From positions 1-8,219 of the forward strand of contig CAAGGT010000332.1 in assembly GCA_900769465.1 (NCBI GenBank): a DNA stretch of 8,219 bases, in the 5' to 3' direction. Origin of the DNA: Bacteroidaceae bacterium (lineage in GTDB: Bacteria; Bacteroidota; Bacteroidia; Bacteroidales; Bacteroidaceae). Below the pieces are notes generated by a model. It made no database searches. It saw only the letters and a program-made list of their open reading frames with translations, and was not told the DNA's origin. The position numbers were made by a program, and so were the translations under genes. Positions 1-6,392 of the stretch are shown one piece after another. The first letter of the stretch is position 1. The number at the start of each line of letters is the position of its first letter.

Positions 1-146
1 CCCCAACCATGCTGGCACTGGTTAACAGGGGGTACATTTGATTCCGCTACAGGCGGTACATTTCAAAGTGATACAGATGGTACATTTCATTCTGATATAC
101 CCGGTACATTTGAAAGTGATATGGGCGGTACATTTAAAGTGCTGCA
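1..146 (+). mobile_element. Terminus of an IS21-family insertion sequence (partial)
   Basis: This stretch is made almost entirely of a regular array of GGTACATTT cores, the layout of IS21-family ends, which carry several tandem transposase-binding repeats inside the terminal inverted repeat. The last repeat runs into AAAGTGCTGCA, and the element most plausibly stops at the CA at 145-146, since IS21-type elements end in CA. Before the array, bases 2-25 read PNHAGTG and a TAA stop in one plus frame. This could be the last codons of the IS21 helper ATPase IstB, but the piece is too short to be sure. The transposase genes and the other end lie outside the window. The exact boundary is inferred from the repeat pattern and the terminal CA, because no second copy or target duplication can be seen here. 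Confidence 0.72.
31..135 (+). repeat. Five 24-bp-spaced GGTACATTT repeats of the IS21 end
   Basis: The 9-bp core GGTACATTT begins at 31, 55, 79, 103 and 127, an exact 24-bp period. The 15 bases between cores are less conserved: copies 2 and 4 share CAAAGTGATA/GAAAGTGATA, while copies 1 and 3 diverge. Such subterminal repeats in IS21-family elements are understood to be transposase-binding sites. Translated in one frame, the array gives a fake octapeptide repeat (VHFKVI, VHFILI, VHLKVI, VHLKCC), which should not be taken for protein. Confidence 0.85.
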
Positions 147-565
147 ATCAAATAAATGAGTTCAGCCATCGAGAGTATTATGAATTTGACGAAATTTTTA
201 ATGCTATCGTACCTGATTGTATTTACCAAATAGACAATAATCCCAAATCAAAGCAAAGAGCATTTTTCAGAGTCTCTTGTAACAACTGTAGTCATAAAAA
301 TGAGGTAGGAAAACCTTTTACTTGTGGTAGTCTGAAAAATTTATCATTTATGTATGAGAAATTATATGCTCATAGGAATAGATGTGCACACAATTTGATG
401 TCATATCAACAGAATCTACCATCTTTAAGAACGTTGAATAACATAGATTATATGTATGAGAACTATTACATCAGATTTGCTTTGTTAATTATGATAGATA
501 TTATAATTACAAAGTTGTACAAACTATTTATAGAACAACAAATAAGTGCAAAAGGCATACTCTGA
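147..565 (+). pseudogene. 3' remnant of a HEPN-like gene truncated by the IS21 insertion
   Basis: An open frame of about 139 codons runs from the IS end to a TGA at 563-565. It begins NQINEFSHREYYEFDEIF and has no in-frame ATG until deep inside, so the native start has been lost. The frame stays open leftward through the IS repeats to an ATG at 38, but those residues are repeat translation. Near the middle is YAHRNRCAHNL, containing R-x4-H (RNRCAH), the signature of HEPN domains, many of which are RNases in toxin-antitoxin and abortive-infection systems. A hydrophobic helix follows (YYIRFALLIMIDIIITKLYKLF). Three cysteines in CNNC...C could bind metal but do not form a complete pair set. The HEPN assignment rests on the motif and helical context only. 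The gene converges on the transporter operon, so it belongs to a different transcription unit. Confidence 0.55.
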
Positions 566-596
566 TGATTCTGGTGCCAGATAAGATATAGTTAAA

Positions 597-1454
597 TTAT
601 ATTCTATTTGTTTTATATACATGTCTAAATATAACACAAATCATTATTATTCCATAGATTATTTGTCGGATATTAGCTGCAATAGAATTCGGGAGTCCTA
701 TAAAACGGAGTGTTTCGGGCAATAGAATCAAGAATACTACAGCATAGATGCATCCTTTAAGATCTTGCATCCCGCCTATAATAACAATTGACAATATAAA
801 GATAGATTCATCAATTGTGAAACTTGTAGGATCTATGTATGAAATATAATAAGCATATAGCACACCAGGAATAGCTGCCAACATTCCGCTAAGTGTAAAA
901 GCCATAAGTTTTGTTAAATAGACATTTTTACCTAATGATGCAGTAAATATTTCGTCTTCACTTAAACTTTTTAATGTTCTACCGAAAGCAGTATGACTTA
1001 TATAGTTTAGGATAGTGAAAATAAGACATGCAAAGAATATGGTAATCAATAAATAAGTTAATTTAGAATCTACACCTATACCAAATATCTCAATAGGCGG
1101 AACACCAACTATCCCAAGAGGTCCATTAGTTAACTCTGACCAGTTATTCATTATAGAATATACAATAACTTGTATCCCTAATGTACAAATAATAAAATAA
1201 TCATCCACAGTTCTTAGTGCGATAGAAGCTACTAATAAAGCTAACAGCCCACAAATTAACATTGCTATCGGCAAGATTAGTAGAAATGGGGTTTGAAAGT
1301 TTGTGGCAAGAATTGCTGCAGTATATGCTCCTATCCCATAAAATCCAGCATGAGCCATTGAAATCAATCCCCCTAAACCAGCTGAGAAACAAAGGGTTTG
1401 TGAGAGCATTACATAAATACCAATTAATATGAGAAGATGTAAAATATATTCCAT
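597..1454 (-). CDS. LivM-like permease of a branched-chain amino acid type (HAAT) ABC importer
   Basis: This is a 285-residue inner-membrane protein with about eight hydrophobic segments. Family hallmarks are visible. Near residues 27-50, LGGLISMAHAGFYGIGAYTA matches the LivM/LivH N-terminal signature. Residues 109-120 (TNGPLGIVGVPP) correspond to the LivM loop usually written TGGxxGIxGIP. The cytoplasmic coupling loop that contacts the ATPases is at about 157-176 (AFGRTLKSLSEDEIFTASLG). Residues 227-247 (GGMQDLKGCIYAVVFLILLPE) match the C-terminal GGxGxxxGxxxGAxxxxxLPE pattern. It should pair with the LivH-like protein to form the translocation channel. The ATG at 1454 lies three bases after the upstream livH-like stop, indicating coupled translation. 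It is the last gene of the operon; its stop faces the convergent HEPN remnant about 30 bases away. The substrate cannot be read from the permease, so no livM symbol is assigned. Confidence 0.9.
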   Translation of the reverse strand: MEYILHLLILIGIYVMLSQTLCFSAGLGGLISMAHAGFYGIGAYTAAILATNFQTPFLLILPIAMLICGLLALLVASIALRTVDDYFIICTLGIQVIVYSIMNNWSELTNGPLGIVGVPPIEIFGIGVDSKLTYLLITIFFACLIFTILNYISHTAFGRTLKSLSEDEIFTASLGKNVYLTKLMAFTLSGMLAAIPGVLYAYYISYIDPTSFTIDESIFILSIVIIGGMQDLKGCIYAVVFLILLPETLRFIGLPNSIAANIRQIIYGIIMICVIFRHVYKTNRI

Positions 1455-1457
1455 ACC

Positions 1458-2336
1458 CTAAATTTCTACTTTTTTAAGACGTCTGCCAGCAAATCCTAAT
1501 GGCTTCCATAATAGGAACAAAATAAGAATAAAGTACGCTATTGCCTCCATCCATTGACTGCCAATGTAATATGCAATAAGATGTTGTGATATGGCCAATA
1601 ATAAAGCTCCCAACACTATTCCCCAAATACTTCCAACACCTCCAATTATCATGGCCACAACACCATAGAAAAGTAAATTAAAACCCATAGATGGTGTTAT
1701 ATCTGTATCATAAGCTACTAGTATTCCTGCTATTGCCGCTAAAACTGAACTAATTACAAATGCGAAAAGAATAACCTTATTTGAGTTTATACCTAAAATA
1801 TCACATAATTCTGTATTGTTTGATACAGCCCTTATCATTCTTCCAATTCTATGTTTTTTTATAAATAAAGCCCATAAGACAAATATTATGGTAGAGATAA
1901 TAATTGTAAGAATCTGAATGTCCGTGATATAGGCATCAATTAATTGATGACCTATCTTAACTTCTCCTATGCGTATACTCTTAATATCATCGCCCCAAAT
2001 CATGGAAATACAATTTTGCGCTATAATATAATATCCTAACGATGCTAACAAAATGAAAAAAGAGTTTGCATTTTTCTTCCTCAAATGTCTATATATAAGT
2101 ATTTCTGGTATAATCCCTATTACAATTGAAAAAAATATAGACAAAAGTATTGAGATAATAGTACTTAAACCAAGTTGAAATTGAAAGCAATATAAAATGT
2201 ATGGTGCTATAGAAATTGTTATAGCTTGTGATAGACTAAATTCCTTAGTTGCGGTATAAATATTATAGTATGATACTGCAACCAACAAGTAGATACTTGT
2301 TGCTAGTATAATATTAATTAATAGTTGAGACCACAT
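1458..2336 (-). CDS. LivH-like permease of a HAAT-family ABC importer
   Basis: A 292-residue, highly hydrophobic protein of typical LivH length. Two conserved regions identify it. The cytoplasmic coupling loop is at about 165-184 (GRMIRAVSNNTELCDILGIN), closely matching the LivH pattern GRxxRAxxxxxxxAxLLGIN. The C-terminal block at about 232-247 is GGVGSIWGIVLGALLL, the standard GGxGSxxGxxLGxLLLG motif. It is expected to dimerise with the LivM-like protein in the inner membrane. Its ATG at 2336 overlaps the stop of the upstream membrane protein by one base (TAATG), so the two are translationally coupled although the upstream protein is not a normal transporter subunit. The N-terminal region around 28-42 (TATKEFSLSQAITISIAPY) is more divergent than in biosynthetic-pathway importers, which suggests a different substrate or a specialised role. 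Confidence 0.9.
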   Translation of the reverse strand: MWSQLLINIILATSIYLLVAVSYYNIYTATKEFSLSQAITISIAPYILYCFQFQLGLSTIISILLSIFFSIVIGIIPEILIYRHLRKKNANSFFILLASLGYYIIAQNCISMIWGDDIKSIRIGEVKIGHQLIDAYITDIQILTIIISTIIFVLWALFIKKHRIGRMIRAVSNNTELCDILGINSNKVILFAFVISSVLAAIAGILVAYDTDITPSMGFNLLFYGVVAMIIGGVGSIWGIVLGALLLAISQHLIAYYIGSQWMEAIAYFILILFLLWKPLGFAGRRLKKVEI

Positions 2337-3472
2337 TATTCCTCAAAAATATTAGTTAATTTCTCTTTATCATCATCAATGCAGTATTCCTCAACAGCAC
2401 ACCTTAACATATGTCGCATTTGTTTCTCTATATGTTCATTCTCAAAATATGTTCCCTGAAATTTCTGGCTTTTGTCAGAAACAGAAAAACTTCCCATATA
2501 ATAGATACCTCTTGTAAAATTTACAACTGCAAAAAATCCAGAACTATTTCCTCCTTCTACACAAAACATTTCCTTCTTAAGTCGAATAAAAGAACTATTA
2601 TCATATTCAGTTAATGCCTTCATATTATCTAGCAAAGATTTATTCATTGCATCTCCTATCTTTTTGGGGGTATCTAAATAAAGTCCCCAATTCTGAATAT
2701 GGTAATCAAATAAATCTTTCTTAATTGAGTTGTTGGTCTCATAAGAGAAGCTTGTTGTTCTTTCTGAAGTTATAGATTTTATGGTAAAACGACCGATGCC
2801 ATTAATATCCCAATCTAGTAATACAAAACAAATCTTTCCTTTGCTATTTAGAAAACGATATATATCATTTAGATACATATTTTTCAGAGAACTTTCATCT
2901 TGCTTTACTTGTCCAAGTATTATCGTTGGCGCAATTATCATTACCTTATCACCTTTTTTTGAATTGGATATTATGTCCGTTAATCTCTCTAAATAATCGT
3001 CCAGGGTATTTGTTTTTGCCTTATCTATTTCAAAATATACACGACATGTAAAATATATACTCAGTATACATAACAATAAGGAAGATATATTGAAAAAAGA
3101 AAATTCATTTCCCCAATCGGAATGACAAAAGAGGTGAATAATAAGAGCGATAATACAAGGAATAGATATGACTACATTAATTGCATACAAAAGGTCCTTT
3201 TTATTCCAAAAAGGCTTTACAAATTTCTTCACAAACTCATTGTTATCCTTTTTGCAAATGTGGTATAGCAAATATACTACTAATAATCCGAATAATATAG
3301 ATAACAGAATTGTAATAAATATTGGACTAATTTTCATGAAAAAGGAGCCAATACATATTGCTACCTCATACTTAATCTGTAACAATAAAATGCATATTAC
3401 AATCAATATAATTAGCGAAAAACTAATAAACATATTTGTATGTTTCTTTTGAAGGCTGAATTTCTTATTCAT
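2336..3472 (-). CDS. Membrane protein of unknown function: four predicted N-terminal helices plus a soluble C-terminal domain
   Basis: I do not recognise this 378-residue protein as a named family. Hydrophobic segments are visible at about 14-33, 47-72, 96-115 and 127-146. The remaining 230 residues look soluble and mixed alpha/beta. A strand-rich start, GDKVMIIAPTIILGQV (174-189), is followed by a helix and KGKICFVLLDWD (211-222). Near the C terminus comes FCVEGGNSSGFFAVVNFTRGIYYMGSFSV (303-331), then FENEHIEKQMRHMLR. The two half-domains are loosely reminiscent of phospholipase-D-like folds, where each half has a strand, a loop and a GS-N/T motif. However, there is no HxKxxxxD catalytic motif, so this is only a guess and would imply a non-catalytic or nucleotide/lipid-binding role. 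The start overlaps the prenyl-synthase-like gene by 8 bases and the stop overlaps livH-like by one, so it is an integral operon member. Confidence 0.85.
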   Translation of the reverse strand: MNKKFSLQKKHTNMFISFSLIILIVICILLLQIKYEVAICIGSFFMKISPIFITILLSILFGLLVVYLLYHICKKDNNEFVKKFVKPFWNKKDLLYAINVVISIPCIIALIIHLFCHSDWGNEFSFFNISSLLLCILSIYFTCRVYFEIDKAKTNTLDDYLERLTDIISNSKKGDKVMIIAPTIILGQVKQDESSLKNMYLNDIYRFLNSKGKICFVLLDWDINGIGRFTIKSITSERTTSFSYETNNSIKKDLFDYHIQNWGLYLDTPKKIGDAMNKSLLDNMKALTEYDNSSFIRLKKEMFCVEGGNSSGFFAVVNFTRGIYYMGSFSVSDKSQKFQGTYFENEHIEKQMRHMLRCAVEEYCIDDDKEKLTNIFEE

Positions 3473-4493
3473 ATATTAAAGTCTCAATAAACTCTGTGTA
3501 CTTCCTTTTGATTGTTGTATCTTTGATATCAGAAATATAAGTTAGACATTTGTTTAATAGATCATTAAACAAATCTATTGCCTTACTTATAGCTCCGGAT
3601 TTTTTCAACATATCAAGTAGCATATTCTCTTCACTTTGAGCTAATATTTCGTTTTCATATTTTTGAGAGAGAAATTGATCTAGCAAAACGATTTCTTCAG
3701 GCAAGAAATACTTTTTGTGCTCTAACAAATATGCAATGACGATATTGGGTTGACCCTGGAGCAAGTCTTGATATGCAGGAATCCCTGATATTGACGGATC
3801 TAAAATAAAATCAGATATATCATTCTTAACTTGGAGAGCAATACCAATATTCTTACCAAATAAATACAATGATTCTCTCAAGGTGTTATCATCTGTAATT
3901 AGCATGCTACAATAGTGTCCGTACGCAACGCCTACTAATCTTTCATACAATGAACAGATTGAAAGAATTAAGTCTGAAGCCGAATAGTTAAAGCATGCGG
4001 TTTCAATCTGACCTATACATATTGACTTGTAACTCTCATTGATTTTTTCGAAAAAATCCTTATAGCGTAAATCTGTGATTCGTTGTCTAATATCCTCTAA
4101 TGCCAGATAACTTATATTAAGAAATAGATCAGAATAGATAGCCGCTACCTGTGTGTTATATTTGTAGTTGACTGTATAATGGTTATTTCTTTTGTTATTA
4201 CGATCTAAAATGTCATCCTTAACATAGGCTGCTATAATTTGCATTTCAATAGCAATGCCTAATAGTTCTATAACACTCTCATCATTTTGTTCATTCAACT
4301 CAGACGAAAGTTGCATTAAATAAGCTCGCTCTCTACCAGGAGATATGTCATCTATGATGTGCATAACATCATCTTCCAGGAAACCAAAAGTTTCCGGGAA
4401 ATTTATGTTATTTCGAATATATTCTTTAATATTTTTATTTACCTTGGATGCTTGGTATAACTCTTTGGGATTCGTTGACGCTTCCATTAACAC
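3465..4493 (-). CDS. Polyprenyl-synthase-like (class I isoprenoid, ComQ-like) enzyme
   Basis: The protein is all-helical with the signatures of trans-prenyltransferases. The first aspartate-rich motif is DDILD at 93-97, followed by RNNKRNNHYTVN, which aligns with the usual xxxxRRGxPTVN. A GQIET segment at 161-165 fits the conserved GQ position. The second aspartate-rich motif, GIALQVKNDISDF at about 217-229, is NDxxD rather than DDxxD. GQPNIVIAYLL at 247-257 corresponds to the GKxTLPLxxAL segment. Both metal-diphosphate binding sites therefore seem usable. The Asn in motif two and the loss of GK-T/Lys make it an atypical member, more like divergent enzymes such as ComQ, which prenylates a signal peptide, than housekeeping octaprenyl synthases. 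A GTG at 4493 or the ATG at 4487 can be the start; an upstream in-frame TAG at 4506-4508 blocks extension. AAGAG five bases before 4487 favours the ATG. Its place inside a Liv-type operon is unusual. Confidence 0.85.
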   Translation of the reverse strand: MLMEASTNPKELYQASKVNKNIKEYIRNNINFPETFGFLEDDVMHIIDDISPGRERAYLMQLSSELNEQNDESVIELLGIAIEMQIIAAYVKDDILDRNNKRNNHYTVNYKYNTQVAAIYSDLFLNISYLALEDIRQRITDLRYKDFFEKINESYKSICIGQIETACFNYSASDLILSICSLYERLVGVAYGHYCSMLITDDNTLRESLYLFGKNIGIALQVKNDISDFILDPSISGIPAYQDLLQGQPNIVIAYLLEHKKYFLPEEIVLLDQFLSQKYENEILAQSEENMLLDMLKKSGAISKAIDLFNDLLNKCLTYISDIKDTTIKRKYTEFIETLIYE

Positions 4494-4599
4494 TCTTAAT
4501 TCTTTCTATAATTTTTTGTTGTAATTTCAAATAATCTTCAGCTACTACCTTTTGGTATTTAGTGCTAATTTTGTTTTTTCCAATAATTATTGATGGCAT
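4435..4599 (-). CDS. Possible small peptide gene (54 aa) between binding protein and prenyl enzyme
   Basis: After the binding-protein stop at 4604 an ATG follows only four bases later, opening 54 codons that begin MPSIIIGKNKISTKYQKVV and end VIPSIQGK with TAA at 4435-4437. It fills the only large gap (110 bases) in an operon whose other junctions overlap or nearly touch, which is the main argument for it. The middle (KYQKVVAEDYLKLQQKIIERIK) should form an amphipathic, basic helix. It overlaps the start of the prenyl-synthase-like gene by about 55 bases, in the frame +1 to it. ComX signal precursors are of similar size and sit beside comQ, but this peptide has no Trp and no Cys, so ComX-type tryptophan or CAAX-type cysteine prenylation is not possible. 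No clear Shine-Dalgarno is seen. It may equally be a chance open frame. Confidence 0.4.
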   Translation of the reverse strand: MPSIIIGKNKISTKYQKVVAEDYLKLQQKIIERIKSVNGSVNESQRVIPSIQGK

Positions 4600-4603
4600 A
4601 ATA

Positions 4604-5734
4604 TCATTTGTTTAAATTAACTAAATCGCCTTTTTGCATTGTTTTCATTCGTATGGGTAAAACAACATCTCCATTAACATCAATAGAAAATATTCCCAAC
4701 AAACCAGGGAATTCTTTTATTTCATACAAACCTTTTTTTATTGATTCAGATGTATTGCCATTGTTTTTAATTGCTTCAGCTATCAAATATACAGCATCAT
4801 ATGAAGTGGCAGCATATCCATCTGGCTTTACATTAAATTTATTCTCATAATTTTTAAAGAAAGCTCTAGTTCTTTCCTCCTTACTATCTTCGTCTAAAAA
4901 GAATGTGGTAAAAATGATACCTTCCGCACTATTACCAACAATTCTAATAATTTCTGGGTCTTCGAAAATTGCCGTTGTCAATAACAACGGATTTAATCTT
5001 TGTTCTTTCAGTTGTTTAATCAGATATGCAATCTCCTTGTACCCGGCGATATATATAGCATCTGGATTTTGTTCCTTCAATTTTATTATTATGGTTCTAA
5101 AATCTGTTGTTCCCTCATCATATGCTTCTGAAGCGACAAGTTCCAATCCATTATGCTTAAGGCCCTCTGAAAATTTATTAAAAACACCTTGTCCGTAATC
5201 ATTGTTTATGTAGACAATAGCAATCCTTTCCTTTTTGAAGTCATTAACAACGGCATCCGCCATTAATGTTGCTTCGTATAAATCTGAAGCTACATTGCGA
5301 AATATATAATCACCAGCATCTGTTATTAAAGGGCTTGATGCGGCAGGTGTCATTATAACAATCTTTCGCTGTTCAGCTTTGGGAGCAATGGACAAGACCT
5401 CAGAACTCCCTAGAGGTCCAATAATAGCCGATACATCATTTACATTAGTTAATTTCTCAAAACAAGAAAGACTGTTAGTAGGTAAACCTTTACTATCCTC
5501 AATAAATAAAGATATTGATATGTCACCAATGTATGCATTCGCATTAATCTCTTCAACCGCAAGTTCAATTCCGTTCTTCGCAGAAATACCAACAGACGCC
5601 CTATCACCCGTAAGCGGAAGAATAACTCCAATGTTTACAGAATTTTGCTTGTGATTTGCCTTGTTCTGATACAAGAATACTCCAATGACAATTACACAAA
5701 ATAATACTCCTACAATGTTAATTAATTTTTTCAT
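4604..5734 (-). CDS. LivJ/LivK-like solute-binding protein with N-terminal membrane anchor
   Basis: This 376-residue protein is a type I periplasmic binding protein (Leu/Ile/Val-binding, receptor family ligand-binding fold). Residues 34-46 (NIGVILPLTGDRA) are the classic start of the family. Other hallmarks follow: the helix GISAKNGIELAVEEIN (49-64), AIIGPLGSSEVLSIAP (103-118), IVIMTPAASSP (125-135), and IAIVYINNDYGQG (171-183), where the second lobe begins. Further on, PDAIYIAGY and GYAATSYDAVYLIAEAI are also typical. Residues 5-22 form a hydrophobic segment after MKK, but there is no lipobox (VLFC lacks G/A/S before Cys) and no clear signal-peptidase site. It therefore looks membrane-tethered rather than a lipoprotein or a free periplasmic protein. 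The ATG at 5734 lies inside the end of the upstream ATPase gene with a 17-base overlap. The ligand is unknown; LIV-type proteins also bind amides, aromatic acids and small peptides. Confidence 0.92.
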   Translation of the reverse strand: MKKLINIVGVLFCVIVIGVFLYQNKANHKQNSVNIGVILPLTGDRASVGISAKNGIELAVEEINANAYIGDISISLFIEDSKGLPTNSLSCFEKLTNVNDVSAIIGPLGSSEVLSIAPKAEQRKIVIMTPAASSPLITDAGDYIFRNVASDLYEATLMADAVVNDFKKERIAIVYINNDYGQGVFNKFSEGLKHNGLELVASEAYDEGTTDFRTIIIKLKEQNPDAIYIAGYKEIAYLIKQLKEQRLNPLLLTTAIFEDPEIIRIVGNSAEGIIFTTFFLDEDSKEERTRAFFKNYENKFNVKPDGYAATSYDAVYLIAEAIKNNGNTSESIKKGLYEIKEFPGLLGIFSIDVNGDVVLPIRMKTMQKGDLVNLNK

Positions 5735-6392
5735 ATTTCATTATCTTACCTAATTCTAATTCAATTTCTGAAAATTTGATATTATTAAATAAATCTTTGT
5801 TATGCTCAACAATAATGAATGTTATTCCCAAACCATTTAATCGCGTTATTGTATCTAATAATAATTGCCTGTTATCAGAATCCATTCCTGCAAAAGGTTC
5901 ATCTAAAAGCATTAATTGAGGAGAGTGCAGCAATGCACATCCAAACGCTAACAATTGCTTTTCACCACCACTCATAGAGAATGGGGTGCGATGTTTCAGA
6001 CTTAATAAAGGAGGAAGCTCAACAAAAACTTTACTGATTCTGTCTCGTGCTTCTATTGATGGGTAAATACTTGCAGCGGTCAATAAATTTTCATTTACAG
6101 TAAAATCGTCAAATACATTCTTTTTTTGAGGCATATACACAATTCCCATTCTCAGCAAATCTGATGTCGGTATATTGACGATATTTTTACCTTCAAAAAG
6201 AATTTCACCGTTTGTACCATCTTCATTTTTCCAAGGAGAAAGTAATCCATAAATGGTTTTTAAAATAGTGCTTTTGCCAGACCCATTTCCCCCTGTAAGA
6301 AGTACTAAATCCCCTTTGCTTATTTCAAATGAGACATCATTCAAAACTCGTTTTTTACCATAACCCGCAGTTAAATTACGTACCTTCAACAC
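5718..6392 (-). CDS. LivF-like ATP-binding protein of the HAAT importer
   Basis: This is a 224-residue cytoplasmic ABC ATPase with all motifs intact: Walker A GGNGSGKST at 34-42, Q-loop glutamine at 89 (YMPQKKNVFDDFTV), signature MSGGEKQ at 140-146, Walker B LMLLDEP at 160-166 and switch histidine H197 (VEHNKD). The sequence LTAGYGKKRVLNDVSFEISKGD and the VYMPQKxxVFxxxTVxENL stretch are typical of LivF. The start is a GTG at 6392 that overlaps the upstream ATPase stop by seven bases; a full AAGGAGGT lies just upstream. It should form a heterodimer with the LivG-like ATPase. The C terminus (ELELGKIMKYEKIN) lies where LivF normally ends. Length is slightly below the usual 235 or so residues. 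Confidence 0.93.
   Translation of the reverse strand: MLKVRNLTAGYGKKRVLNDVSFEISKGDLVLLTGGNGSGKSTILKTIYGLLSPWKNEDGTNGEILFEGKNIVNIPTSDLLRMGIVYMPQKKNVFDDFTVNENLLTAASIYPSIEARDRISKVFVELPPLLSLKHRTPFSMSGGEKQLLAFGCALLHSPQLMLLDEPFAGMDSDNRQLLLDTITRLNGLGITFIIVEHNKDLFNNIKFSEIELELGKIMKYEKIN

Noticed and set aside
31..135. Short regular repeats that could suggest a CRISPR array
   Set aside because: The cores are only 9 bp with 15-base intervals that partly resemble each other, and the array ends in an IS21-like terminus; CRISPR repeats and spacers are longer.
38..146. Start of a 175-residue plus-strand protein with octapeptide repeats
   Set aside because: The repeats are just the translated IS end; the true gene fragment begins after it and has lost its start.
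566..596. CTGGTGCCAG palindrome (572-581 area) as a bidirectional terminator between the convergent genes
   Set aside because: The stem is only four or five pairs with a two-base centre and there is no T-run on either side.
4435..4599. The small frame as a frameshifted N terminus of the prenyl enzyme
   Set aside because: The enzyme is already of normal length with its own start codons, and no slippery site is evident in the overlap.
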